A stretch of 44,558 bases of DNA, from contig JAILAT010000012.1 in assembly GCA_024681475.1 (NCBI GenBank), positions 1 to 44,558 of the forward strand, in the 5' to 3' direction. Positions 31,812 through 40,397 of the stretch are shown one piece after another. The notes below the pieces were generated by a model. The model saw only the letters and a program-made list of their open reading frames with translations, was not told the DNA's origin and ran no database searches. This DNA is from Bacteroidales bacterium (GTDB taxonomy: Bacteria > Bacteroidota > Bacteroidia > Bacteroidales > P3). The translations under genes and the position numbers were made by a program. Positions within the stretch are counted from its first letter, which is position 1; each line of letters starts with the position of its first letter.

Positions 31812-31844
31812 GAGGCCACACAGTGTGTGGCCTCTTTTTTTTTT
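31812..31844 (+). terminator. Rho-independent terminator of topA
   Basis: A perfect 10-bp stem (GAGGCCACAC/GTGTGGCCTC) with a three-base loop is followed by a run of ten Ts. It lies 25 bases after the topA stop. Confidence 0.96.
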
Positions 31845-31932
31845 ACCAATATCGAATGATAGTGTCTAGCGGTATTCTTTTTCCCAAATGAACAGGAAAG
31901 GGCTGGCGTCACAAAGGACAAGGCCTCAACCA

Positions 31933-32721
31933 TTATTCAGCAAACGGCAGTTGGTAGCCAATGCTCAGCATGATGGTCTGGTTTGTGCCCAGATAAGCAT
32001 TACGATTTTTCTCGGTGTTATTATTGTTATTATTGTTATTATTGGGATTGGGGTTGGGATTCGTCTGATTCTGCAGGTTGATAAGAACATCGTCCTTCTT
32101 CATCAGGGAGACGAAACCATGGTCCAGAACGAGGTCGACAGTCCAGTTATGCCACTGATAGCCAACGCCCAAAATGACGCTAAGATCCACTCGACGCAGA
32201 TGCTTGAAGGCGGAACGGTCATCTTTAGTACCCGTGATGTAGGTATCGTAGTTGAGTGAGGATTGCGGCATGCCGGGGGTCACCTGACGGTCCCAAATAC
32301 GACCCCAGACACCAAGATTAAAAGCCGGACCAAAATACAGTTTGGCATAATTCTCAGCGGGGAGCTGGGGAATCTCATACTTGAAGCCGACCATCACAGG
32401 AATCTGGATGCCGTAGGTGTGGTAGTATGCATCGCGGATTGACTGCATCTCGACAAACACTTGCTGCAGATTGGTGCCGCGACGGGTGAGATAGAAACCA
32501 CCTTCCAGATAGATATTGTCGGCCCAGGGGTTCTTCATATCGGTGAACATATAGTTCACATAGCCACCGAGATTGGCACCCATAATAGGTGTTGTGGTCA
32601 GCAGGTCATCGGTAACATACGAAGCTCCTAAACCGACCTTAGCACCAAAATGAGTAAACTGCGCAGATGCAGGTAAATGCACCAAAAATGCAAAAGCCAA
32701 AACAATAATCAGTCTCTTCAT
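31933..32721 (-). CDS. Outer-membrane beta-barrel (PorT-like) protein
   Basis: This 262-residue protein has a signal peptide (MKRLIIVLAFAFLVHLPASAQ). The body of alternating strands starts FTHFGAKVGLGASYVTDD and ends with IMLSIGYQLPFAE, a typical barrel-closing strand with aromatic residues. Members of this porin/PorT-like family are small outer-membrane barrels, often of unknown function. Near residues 220-240 is an Asn/Pro low-complexity run (NPNPNPNNNNN), encoded by a DNA triplet repeat, which probably forms an exposed loop. It has its own -7 box, right after the DPP IV terminator. Confidence 0.85.
   Translation of the reverse strand: MKRLIIVLAFAFLVHLPASAQFTHFGAKVGLGASYVTDDLLTTTPIMGANLGGYVNYMFTDMKNPWADNIYLEGGFYLTRRGTNLQQVFVEMQSIRDAYYHTYGIQIPVMVGFKYEIPQLPAENYAKLYFGPAFNLGVWGRIWDRQVTPGMPQSSLNYDTYITGTKDDRSAFKHLRRVDLSVILGVGYQWHNWTVDLVLDHGFVSLMKKDDVLINLQNQTNPNPNPNNNNNNNNNTEKNRNAYLGTNQTIMLSIGYQLPFAE
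32017..32043 (-). repeat. Nine-base tandem repeat (three units of AATAATAAC) encoding poly-Asn
   Basis: Three perfect copies of the nine-base unit, followed by AATCCC-like units encoding Asn-Pro pairs. The length is a multiple of three, so slippage would change loop length without a frameshift. Confidence 0.95.
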
Positions 32722-32781
32722 CTATAATATATTATTAATATACAAACAGTTGGGCAATTCTTCACCCAATAATACGTTTTA

Positions 32782-32789
32782 CAAAGATA
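32782..32789 (-). promoter_or_regulatory. -7 box (TATCTTTG) of the PorT-like gene
   Basis: The complement reads TATCTTTG. It directly follows the terminator hairpin at 32792-32819 when read on the minus strand, so termination of the DPP IV transcript and initiation of this one almost touch. Confidence 0.6.
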
Positions 32790-32791
32790 CT

Positions 32792-32819
32792 AAAAAATCC
32801 CGAATGAACGGGATTTTTT
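32792..32819 (-). terminator. Rho-independent terminator of the DPP IV gene
   Basis: The stem AAAAAATCCCG/CGGGATTTTTT (32792-32802 and 32809-32819) has a six-base loop and gives a T run in the minus direction. It lies about 110 bases after the peptidase stop. Confidence 0.85.
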
Positions 32820-32926
32820 AGTATTTTTTTCTTGTCAAGAGTTTTTTTTGCTCTCAATGAATGCTGTCGTCATGCATTCATGCTCTGAAAGCTAGATACA
32901 TAACATACAGAATTTCAAGCAAATCG

Positions 32927-35110
32927 CTACAACTTTCGCTCAATGAAGTCGGTCATCAGCTTATAGAGATTCAAGCGGGTGTTGCCACCATAGATGCCGT
33001 GATTCTTGTTGGGATAGAGACGGAACTCAAATTGCTTGTCGGCCTTCTCGAGCGCGGTGACCAGATCGAGGGCATTCTGCACATGCACATTGTCATCGCC
33101 AGTACCATGAACCAGTAGATAGTTGCCAGTCAAAAGGTGAGCATAGTTGATGGGCGAATTCTCGTCGTAGCCCTTGGGGTTATCCTGCGGACGCTGCAAA
33201 AAGCGCTCGGTGTAGATGTTGTCGTAGTAGCGCCATGTGGTGACGGGTGCCACAGCAATGGCCGACTTGAAGACATCGTGACCTTTCAGGATGCTCAACG
33301 ACGACAGGTAGCCACCGAAACTCCATCCGAAGATGCCGATACGCTTTTCATCAATCCAGGGCTTGGCTCCAAACCACTTGGCAGCCTCAGTGGCATCGAT
33401 GCACTCATAGTGGCCCAGGTTCTTGTAGGTCATCTTCTTGAAAGCAGCGCCACGGCCACCGGTGCCACGACCGTCGAAGCATACGACAACATAGCCCTTC
33501 TGCGCCAGCATACGGAACCAGTTGTAGTCGTAGCTACCATAGCTGTTGGTAACCTGTTGGTTGCCCGGGCCGCCATAGACGTAGAAGAAAAGCGGATATT
33601 GCTTGCTCTCGTCGAAGTCGGCAGGTTTGATGATGTAGTAGTTCAACTCCACATTCTCCGAGGTGGTCAGCGTACCGAACTCCTTCTTCTCGGCTCCATA
33701 CTCCTTAAGGCGGGCCTGCAGCTCGGCATTGTCCTGCAGCACTTTGATTTGCTTGCCTTTGGCGTCGTGGAGCGTATAGATGGGTGCCGTATTGGCATCG
33801 CTGAAGATGCAGATATAGTATTTACAGCCATTGCTAAAAGTGGCATTGTAGGTGCCCAGACGGCCACCGTTGTTCAGGCACATTTTTTTCTTGCCCTTGA
33901 AATCGATCATATAAAGGTCGGTGTTGATAGCGCCGCTCTCATGACTGCGATAGTAGATTTTCTGATTCTTCTCGTCGATGCCACAAATGTCGACCACGTC
34001 GTAATCGCCACTGGTGATCTGGCGCACCAGATTGCCCTGCATGTCATAGAGATAGATATGGTTGTATCCATCCTTTTCGCTCGTCAAGAGGAACTGCTTG
34101 CCGCCTTGGAGGAATTTCCAAGTTTCAGGCACCTCGACGTAAGCATCATCATTCTCAGTGTAGAGCGTGCTGATGGCACCCGTTTCAGCATCGGCCAAGA
34201 GCAGCTCCATCTGGTTTTGGAGTCTGTTCATGCGCATGAATGCCAACACATTGGCATCCTTAGTCCACTGCATACGAGGGAGATACTGGTCGTTCTCGCT
34301 GCCAGTGTTCAGGCGCATGGAGCGATGACTTTCGAGGGTATAGATGTAAATGTCGACCACCGAATTGTCTTCGCCGGCTTTAGGATATTTATAGGTATAG
34401 TCCTCGGGATAAAGCTCTCCCCACATCTGCATGGAGTATTCTTTCACCTTGCTCTCGTCAAAGCGATAATAAGCGATGCGTTTTGAATCGGGGCTCCAAT
34501 AGAAACCCTGCGTGATGGCAAATTCCTCTTCGTAGACCCAGTCAGTGGTGCCGTTGATGATAGCGTTCATTTTACCATCGCTGGTGATCTGATGTTCCTC
34601 ATGGCTATCCAAGTCCATGTAGTACAGGTTGTTGTCGCGCACATAGGCCACCTTGGTGCCATCGGGCGAGAAAGTTGTGAGTCGCTGTTTGCCCTCTTGA
34701 GAAATCTTATCGAAGGTGTTGGCTGCCACATCATAAATATAGTAGTCCGACACGCCGCTATGACGATAGATGGGCTCAAACCCGCTGCTCAGCAGTATTT
34801 TTTGCTCGTCGGCCGAGAAAGCATACGATTCGATAGGAGGCAGCGGCTTGGCCTTGTGAATGCTGCCAGGAGCATTGAAAGCGCACACGGTAGACACACG
34901 CTCGCCGGTGGCATAAGAATATTTTTCGACGCCAGTGCGCGTAAGCACGCAATAATGTTCGCCATCGTTCATCGACCTGATGGCCGAGATGCCGCGAGGC
35001 GAGAAAGTGCCCTTGGCCCAGATGTCTTCCAACGTAATCTGCTTGGTGTTTTGAGCCGATATGCAGCCCATCATCGCAATCATAGATAGTAGAGTAACAA
35101 TACGTTTCAT
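32927..35110 (-). CDS. Dipeptidyl peptidase IV (S9B family)
   Basis: This 727-residue exported serine peptidase removes Xaa-Pro dipeptides from peptide N-termini. A signal peptide (MKRIVTLLSMIAMMGCISAQ) leads into a beta-propeller with the substrate-binding DWVYEEEF motif. The C-terminal alpha/beta-hydrolase domain carries the triad: Ser597 in FGWSFGGYLS, Asp672 or 673 in HGTGDDNVH, and His704 in NKNHGIYGG. The signal contains MMGC followed by ISAQ, so either a lipoprotein or a cleaved periplasmic form is possible. The enzyme supports growth on proteins. It has its own -7 box and terminator. Confidence 0.96.
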   Translation of the reverse strand: MKRIVTLLSMIAMMGCISAQNTKQITLEDIWAKGTFSPRGISAIRSMNDGEHYCVLTRTGVEKYSYATGERVSTVCAFNAPGSIHKAKPLPPIESYAFSADEQKILLSSGFEPIYRHSGVSDYYIYDVAANTFDKISQEGKQRLTTFSPDGTKVAYVRDNNLYYMDLDSHEEHQITSDGKMNAIINGTTDWVYEEEFAITQGFYWSPDSKRIAYYRFDESKVKEYSMQMWGELYPEDYTYKYPKAGEDNSVVDIYIYTLESHRSMRLNTGSENDQYLPRMQWTKDANVLAFMRMNRLQNQMELLLADAETGAISTLYTENDDAYVEVPETWKFLQGGKQFLLTSEKDGYNHIYLYDMQGNLVRQITSGDYDVVDICGIDEKNQKIYYRSHESGAINTDLYMIDFKGKKKMCLNNGGRLGTYNATFSNGCKYYICIFSDANTAPIYTLHDAKGKQIKVLQDNAELQARLKEYGAEKKEFGTLTTSENVELNYYIIKPADFDESKQYPLFFYVYGGPGNQQVTNSYGSYDYNWFRMLAQKGYVVVCFDGRGTGGRGAAFKKMTYKNLGHYECIDATEAAKWFGAKPWIDEKRIGIFGWSFGGYLSSLSILKGHDVFKSAIAVAPVTTWRYYDNIYTERFLQRPQDNPKGYDENSPINYAHLLTGNYLLVHGTGDDNVHVQNALDLVTALEKADKQFEFRLYPNKNHGIYGGNTRLNLYKLMTDFIERKL

Positions 35111-35135
35111 AATTAATTATGTATTACTGATTTTG

Positions 35136-35143
35136 CAAAGATA
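35136..35143 (-). promoter_or_regulatory. -7 box (TATCTTTG) of the DPP IV gene
   Basis: The complement reads TATCTTTG followed by C. It starts the transcript near 35130, about 20 bases before the ATG. There is no clear -33 element. Confidence 0.6.
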
Positions 35144-35186
35144 CGAATTATTTCCGACATGAAGCCTTTTTTTTGACAACATTGTT

Positions 35187-36116
35187 TCATCGTTTCATGT
35201 AGTGGGGATGATAGATGCTGATGGTGGCGCGCAGATACTGATGCGAGAGGTGGGTGTATATCTCTGTCGTGTTGATTTTCTCGTGGCCCAGCATCTCTTG
35301 CACGGCACGGAGGTCGGCGCCGTTCTGGACCAGCTCGGTAGCGAAACTGTGACGGAGGCTATGGGGCGAGACGCTTTTCTTGATTCCCGCTTTTTCGACC
35401 GCTGCCTTGAGAAACATAAAGACATAGTTGCGCGAAAGATGAGTGCCCAAACGGTTGACAAAGACGTATTTTTCTTCGCCATTCTTTATCTTCACATGGC
35501 ATCGGATGGTTTCGATATACTGCATCAGCAGATTCAGGGCATAGCTGTTGATGGGCACCCAGCGCTGCTTGTCACCCTTACCCGTAACCAGCAGACACTC
35601 CTCGTCGGGATAAATGTTGGAGAGTTTCAGATTGACCAGTTCGGAGACGCGCAGCCCACAGCCATAGAGCACCTCTACAATCACCCGGTTGCGAGCCTGG
35701 TCGGGCATACTGAGGTCGAAGGTCGCGATGATTTCGTCAATCTCCTCGTTGGAAAGCACATCGGGCAGGTGACGCGACGAGCGTGGCATCTGCAACAGCT
35801 CCGCGGGGTTTTCCTGCACCACATCCTCAATGACAAGCATCTTGTAGAATGTGCGTAAACCGCTGACGATACGGCACTGCGTAGCGAGGGCGATGTCCGA
35901 CTCGTTGAGCAAGGCCAACAGCTGGCGCAAGTTGTCGAGGGTGACGCTTTCGGCATCGATCCCTTGGGCCTCTGCGTAGCGCGCCAGATGCGACACATCG
36001 CGCAGATAGGCCTCCACGGTGTTGCTGGAGACATGACGTTCCAGCGTCAACCATGTGCGAAAACTGCGCATATAACGGCGCCATTTGGCATCTTTTATTT
36101 CCTGTTCGATGGTCAT
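35187..36116 (-). CDS. xerD: Tyrosine recombinase XerD-like
   Basis: This is a 309-residue site-specific recombinase. The N-terminal SAM-like core-binding domain includes FRTWLTLERHVSSNTVEAYL. The catalytic domain carries Arg in GCGLRVSELVNLKL, Lys in GKGDKQRWVP, HSLRHSFAT, and the nucleophile Tyr in TTEIYTHL. It most likely resolves chromosome dimers at dif with a partner, or acts alone as many Bacteroidota Xer proteins do. It lies in a housekeeping setting 16 bases from mtgA, and no mobile element is attached, which supports the chromosomal role over an integrase. Confidence 0.93.
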   Translation of the reverse strand: MTIEQEIKDAKWRRYMRSFRTWLTLERHVSSNTVEAYLRDVSHLARYAEAQGIDAESVTLDNLRQLLALLNESDIALATQCRIVSGLRTFYKMLVIEDVVQENPAELLQMPRSSRHLPDVLSNEEIDEIIATFDLSMPDQARNRVIVEVLYGCGLRVSELVNLKLSNIYPDEECLLVTGKGDKQRWVPINSYALNLLMQYIETIRCHVKIKNGEEKYVFVNRLGTHLSRNYVFMFLKAAVEKAGIKKSVSPHSLRHSFATELVQNGADLRAVQEMLGHEKINTTEIYTHLSHQYLRATISIYHPHYMKR

Positions 36117-36132
36117 CGCAGCAATAGTATTA

Positions 36133-36993
36133 CTATTTCTTTTTCTCCTGTTCCCGCACCCATTTCAGAAAATCGAAAACTCCCTGGTCGTCTTCCTTTC
36201 TCCTCTTCTCGGGACGTTTGGTGAAGTCCACCTTCCCCATCTTGCGCATGCGCCCCTCGATCACACCAGTCTGTCGTTTCATGAAAGGTCCGGGATGATG
36301 CAAGTCGCGTTTCAACGGTGAAGGAATGATGACCGCCAGCTGCGCCGCTTCGTGACGTGACAGCGTCTCGGCCGAGTGGCCAAAATAGTGCTGCGAGGCT
36401 GCTTCGACACCATAGATGCCATCGCCGAACTCGATGATATTGAGGTAGACCTCCATGATGCGTTCTTTTCCCCATAGCTTCTCAATCATCATGGTGTAGG
36501 CCGCCTCCCGTGCTTTGCGGGTGTAGCTCCTTTTGTGGGGGAGAAAGGCATTTTTGGCAGTCTGCATCGATATGGTGCTTCCGCCACGCACACGCCGACC
36601 CTGCTTATTCTCCTTATAGCTAATCTTCAACTGATTGACATCAAACCCTTTATGATACATGAAACGACCATCTTCCGAAGCAATGACGGCCTTGACCATC
36701 TCGGGAGAGATATGCTCCAAAGAGACGTAATGGCGCTCGAAAGATACTGGACGGTCGGGGTCCTTGACCTGCTCGAACCAGCGGTGAACCATCAGGGGGG
36801 TAAATGTCGGATAAACAAACTTATAAAGCGGGACTCGCAACAAAGAGAGAGCCAGCCAGCAGAGAAGGGCAATCCAGACAAAGCGCCACAGACGACGCAA
36901 TGGCGAACGTTTGTGTTTTCGCGGCTTGCTGCCATTCGCTCCTCCCCTCTTACGGTTCACGTTGCCAGCTTCGTCAACCTTGAGGTTCTCCAT
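36133..36993 (-). CDS. mtgA: Monofunctional peptidoglycan glycosyltransferase
   Basis: This 286-residue GT51 enzyme polymerises lipid II glycan strands at the periplasmic face. After a basic cytoplasmic N-terminus comes one membrane helix (LRRLWRFVWIALLCWLALSL). The GT51 motifs follow: VKAVIASEDGRFMYHKGFD with the catalytic Glu, RRVRGGSTISMQTAKNAFL, and EVYLNIIEFGDGIYGVEAAS. It lacks a transpeptidase domain. The frame can start at a GTG at 37026; I chose the ATG at 36993. It shares a strand with xerD, whose gene starts 16 bases after its stop. Confidence 0.94.
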   Translation of the reverse strand: MENLKVDEAGNVNRKRGGANGSKPRKHKRSPLRRLWRFVWIALLCWLALSLLRVPLYKFVYPTFTPLMVHRWFEQVKDPDRPVSFERHYVSLEHISPEMVKAVIASEDGRFMYHKGFDVNQLKISYKENKQGRRVRGGSTISMQTAKNAFLPHKRSYTRKAREAAYTMMIEKLWGKERIMEVYLNIIEFGDGIYGVEAASQHYFGHSAETLSRHEAAQLAVIIPSPLKRDLHHPGPFMKRQTGVIEGRMRKMGKVDFTKRPEKRRKEDDQGVFDFLKWVREQEKKK

Positions 36994-37144
36994 TTCTCCA
37001 AATATGTCTCTATCGTATGTGTTCACTGCTTTTCGTTATTTATTGAATAACGTAGCGCGCGTATTATTATTGTACACAACAATAGCAATTTTCACCCATA
37101 AGGGCAACAGTAAACACAAAAGGGGAATGGAGAAAATGGAATCT

Positions 37145-37783
37145 CTACTTCTTATTATGGTTTTTACCTTTCTTGAGGCTTCGCAACATATCTCGCCTGT
37201 CCTTGAAGAGCTGGATGGCACTGCCTACTGCCAGAGCGATGGAAACCAAAAGAATATAGGTTGTCATATCGCCCTCTTCGGCCGATCCACCGGCAATAAT
37301 GGCAAAGAGATAGGCCACAAAGATGGATGCCAACGACTTGCGAAGACGGGTGGTGTCGTAATTAAGTGTCTTTTTGCCCAAGTAGAGCAACCACACCACA
37401 GCGAGGGGAAGCAGGTAACTGACAATGTCCAGAATGTCGAAGGTACCGGGAACAATGGTTAACAACTGCAAGAATTCGAACATGATGGCCACCATAGGCA
37501 ATATGGTGAGAAGAATCATGCCATTGCGCATATCAAGCCCCCATATCGAGCTCATTACTAGGACATATGCCGTAGCCCACAAGCAGTCGGGAAGGTTGTA
37601 AATAACAACGTCGGGCGGATGGATTCCACTTGTCAACTCACGCAGGGGATCGACAAAGCTGCCAAGTCCAATAGAATCGAGAAATGGGAACATGATAGCA
37701 CTTTTCTGCCTAAAACAGATATAAATCATCGCTCCTATCACTAGAAGGATGAACGAAATTGCTATCTTAATATACTTACCCAT
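37145..37783 (-). CDS. VanZ-like membrane protein
   Basis: This 212-residue protein has about five or six membrane helices, beginning IKIAISFILLVIGAMIYICF. The central part MFEFLQLLTIVPGTFDILDIVSYLLP matches the VanZ pattern (a Gln or Glu ahead of a P-G/R-FD-DI motif, then helix). The N-terminal region before it (PPDVVIYNLPDCLWATAYVLV) also fits. The C-terminus is basic (RSLKKGKNHNKK). VanZ proteins are implicated in lipoglycopeptide resistance in Gram-positives, but in Bacteroidota the function is unknown. It has its own -7 box at 37854-37861, between this gene and hflX. Confidence 0.65.
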   Translation of the reverse strand: MGKYIKIAISFILLVIGAMIYICFRQKSAIMFPFLDSIGLGSFVDPLRELTSGIHPPDVVIYNLPDCLWATAYVLVMSSIWGLDMRNGMILLTILPMVAIMFEFLQLLTIVPGTFDILDIVSYLLPLAVVWLLYLGKKTLNYDTTRLRKSLASIFVAYLFAIIAGGSAEEGDMTTYILLVSIALAVGSAIQLFKDRRDMLRSLKKGKNHNKK

Positions 37784-37853
37784 ATTGGTATTTCTCGAAT
37801 ATCTATTTTTAAATCAAGTAATTACAAAAAACAGTCGCTTTTTTTTGCAAATG

Positions 37854-37861
37854 CAAAGATA
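37854..37861 (-). promoter_or_regulatory. -7 box (TATCTTTG) of the VanZ-like gene
   Basis: The complement reads TATCTTTG followed by C. The expected start is near 37848, about 65 bases before the ATG. It lies just beyond the hflX stop codon. Confidence 0.6.
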
Positions 37862-37871
37862 CTAATTATTT

Positions 37872-39173
37872 TTAATAGAGAAAATTATTGTAAGGATATC
37901 TTATGGCATGAATGGTTTTCACCTCTTCGTAAAGCAGGTCTCGAAGCGAGTCAACGTTCTCTCTTTCAGCGGCGGAGATAAAGATTGTCCGTTCGGAATT
38001 TTCTTTTCCCATCCACGATTTTTTCAACATGTCCAACGTCCAGTTCGCCTTGGTGGCAGGAGTCAGGTCGTCTTCATCCTTCTCGATGTAAGAATATGCA
38101 TCTATCTTATTGAATACCATAATGGTAGGCTTGTCAATAGCACCGATTTCCGCCAAAGTCTTGTTCACCGAGTCAATCTGCTGCTCATGGTCGGGATGTG
38201 AAATATCGACCACATGAACCAACAAGTCGGCCTCGGTCACCTCGTCGAGGGTGGACTTGAACGACTCCACGAGTCCGTGGGGCAATTTGCGGATAAAGCC
38301 CACAGTGTCGGTCAACAGGAAGGGCAGATTGCCAATCACCACCTTGCGCACCGTGGTGTCGAGCGTGGCGAAGAGTTTGTTTTCGGCAAATACGTCGGAC
38401 TTCGACAGCAGGTTCATCAGCGTCGACTTGCCCACATTTGTATAGCCCACCAGCGCCACACGAACCAGGCTTTCACGATTTTTGCGCTGCTGAACTTTCT
38501 GCTTGTCAATATCCCGCAAACGTTCTTTGAGCAAAACTATCTTCTCGGTGATGAGACGGCGGTCGGTCTCGATCTGCGACTCGCCGGGACCACGCATACC
38601 AATGCCACCACGTTGGCGCTCCAAGTGGGTCCACATCCGTGTCAGTCGCGGCAACATGTACTGCAACTGGGCCAACTCCACCTGTGTTTTGGCAATGGAG
38701 GTGCGGGCGCGCTTGGCAAAAATATCCAATATCAGTGTGGTGCGGTCCAGAATTCTGCAACAGAACGCTTTTTCCAGATTGCGCAACTGGGCAGGTGTCA
38801 GCTCATCGTCGAAGACCAGAAAATCGGCATCCAGCGCATTCTTGTATTCTTTCACCTCTTCCAGTTTGCCGCTTCCGATGTATGTTTTCGAGTCGGGATG
38901 GTCCAATTTCTGCACCACTTTCTTCACGGGCACACCGCCAGCGGTTTCGAGCAGAAAAGCCAGTTCGTTGAGACACTCTTCGGTGCGCTCCATGGTGGTA
39001 TGCGCATCGCAGACAGAAACCAAAATGGCACGCTCAGGCACCACTTCTGTCGATACCATATTGCGTTCTTCGCGCGAAAGACGACGCTGAGGCTGCTGTT
39101 CGGCCTCCCACACGCCCGTCTCGCTCTTCCATTTGCCACGGTCGGTCTTCCATCCGCTTTTCCTGTTTCCCAT
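37872..39173 (-). CDS. hflX: GTPase HflX
   Basis: This 433-residue ribosome-associated GTPase can split or rescue ribosomes under stress. The N-terminal HflX domain contains YIGSGKLEEVKEY and the GGIGMRGPGESQIETDRR motif. The G domain has the P-loop LVGYTNVGKSTL (241-252), the G3 region DTVGFIRKLPHGLVESFKST, and NKID. The first 38 residues (basic, rich in Trp, Lys and Glu) are an extra extension; a more usual start would be the Met at 39059. I kept the ATG at 39173 because the codons look coding and it lies five bases after the glycosyltransferase stop. Confidence 0.95.
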   Translation of the reverse strand: MGNRKSGWKTDRGKWKSETGVWEAEQQPQRRLSREERNMVSTEVVPERAILVSVCDAHTTMERTEECLNELAFLLETAGGVPVKKVVQKLDHPDSKTYIGSGKLEEVKEYKNALDADFLVFDDELTPAQLRNLEKAFCCRILDRTTLILDIFAKRARTSIAKTQVELAQLQYMLPRLTRMWTHLERQRGGIGMRGPGESQIETDRRLITEKIVLLKERLRDIDKQKVQQRKNRESLVRVALVGYTNVGKSTLMNLLSKSDVFAENKLFATLDTTVRKVVIGNLPFLLTDTVGFIRKLPHGLVESFKSTLDEVTEADLLVHVVDISHPDHEQQIDSVNKTLAEIGAIDKPTIMVFNKIDAYSYIEKDEDDLTPATKANWTLDMLKKSWMGKENSERTIFISAAERENVDSLRDLLYEEVKTIHAIRYPYNNFLY

Positions 39174-39178
39174 AGTTG

Positions 39179-40378
39179 CTACTTATTATAGTTTTGACCA
39201 ACGTGCTTCAGTATGTTTTCCAGCCTTTGTCCGGCAGCCTGCCAGGAATAGCGATCCGAAACAAAGCGCGACGCGTCGGACACCAGTCGCTGACACAATT
39301 CCGCATCATCAAGCAGATGCAAAATGTTGTCGGCCAATTCTGTGGCATTATCACCTATCAGCAGTTGCTGCCCATGTCGGGCTCCCAAAGCATCATTGGC
39401 CAACGTTGTTGTGACACAGGGGACACCCATCGACATGGCTTCCAACAGTTTGTTCTGCAGACCTGAGCCTATGCGCATGGGAGCCACAAAAAGGCGCGAC
39501 TGCGCATAATAGGGTCTGATGTCGGGGACAGATCCCGTGACGACGACACGCTTATCCTCTGCCAGCCTTTGCACCTTGGCGGTGGGCGTCGCCCCGGCCA
39601 GCACAACCTTCACATTGGGATTCTGTGCCCAAACCCTAGGCATAATGTCTTGCACCAGATACTGCGCAGCATCCACATTGGGAGCATACTGCATATTGCC
39701 ACAGAATACAATATCGTGCTGCTTTTGTATCTCCTGAGGTGCAAAGAAATCAAGATCGACGCCATTCTCCAGCAGTTGTATCTCTCCTTTTACACCTTGC
39801 CGTCGAGACTGCGACAAAATACTGTTTCTATCTGGAGCAGAGATGATTGTCAGAGCATCCATCCGCTGCAGTGCATGCATCTCGATTTGCACCAGTTTGT
39901 CGCGCTCGTACTCCATAAGCCAACGCATCGGTCCTGTTGACTTTTGCGCACGACGGTCAGCATTCATCGAGAGTGCATCTTGATAATCGAGCACCTTTGG
40001 GCAACGTGCCGTAGCCGCATAGCGCAGCGTGCGAACCATCTGGGCGTATACGACATCGGGGCTCACCTTGGCCTCAAAGGTCTTGTAGGCGCGTAGTGCA
40101 CGCGAGGTATACCAATAGCCCACCTGCAGCGATTGTCCGACAAGCAGACTGGCGCCAGCACGCACTGCAGCCTCGAATTTCGAGAGTCGGACAATGCAGA
40201 TGTCTTTGCAATATTGCTCCATCTCTTTGCGTTGTGAGGCACTGACAGCCTCATGCGATATGACAAAGAGATAGACGTCATTCTGCTGTGAAAGCACCCT
40301 GACTTGATGGTAGGCACGCAGCTTGTCGCCCTTTTCCAAGGGATACGGGAAACGCGGCAAAATGACAAGTATCTTCAT
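39179..40378 (-). CDS. Glycosyltransferase, GT4 type (sugar transferase Stp1-like)
   Basis: This 399-residue GT-B enzyme has an N-terminal domain opening MKILVILPRFPYPLEKGDKL. The central LLENGVDLDFF belongs to the linker. The C-terminal donor-binding domain carries IVFCGNMQYAPNVDAAQYLV and MRIGSGLQNKLLEAMSMGVP, with the Glu expected of GT4 enzymes. The start resembles EpsH/PEP-CTERM-associated sugar transferases. It lies 19 bases after the topoisomerase gene and five bases before hflX, so it is probably in their transcript even though the functions are unrelated. The substrate is unknown. Confidence 0.9.
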   Translation of the reverse strand: MKILVILPRFPYPLEKGDKLRAYHQVRVLSQQNDVYLFVISHEAVSASQRKEMEQYCKDICIVRLSKFEAAVRAGASLLVGQSLQVGYWYTSRALRAYKTFEAKVSPDVVYAQMVRTLRYAATARCPKVLDYQDALSMNADRRAQKSTGPMRWLMEYERDKLVQIEMHALQRMDALTIISAPDRNSILSQSRRQGVKGEIQLLENGVDLDFFAPQEIQKQHDIVFCGNMQYAPNVDAAQYLVQDIMPRVWAQNPNVKVVLAGATPTAKVQRLAEDKRVVVTGSVPDIRPYYAQSRLFVAPMRIGSGLQNKLLEAMSMGVPCVTTTLANDALGARHGQQLLIGDNATELADNILHLLDDAELCQRLVSDASRFVSDRYSWQAAGQRLENILKHVGQNYNK

Positions 40379-40397
40379 GGTGCTTCAGCAGTCAATA

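Noticed and set aside
35187..36116. Integrase of a mobile element
   Set aside because: The protein is a tyrosine recombinase but sits among housekeeping genes beside mtgA with no tRNA target, direct repeats or cargo, so XerD is the better call.
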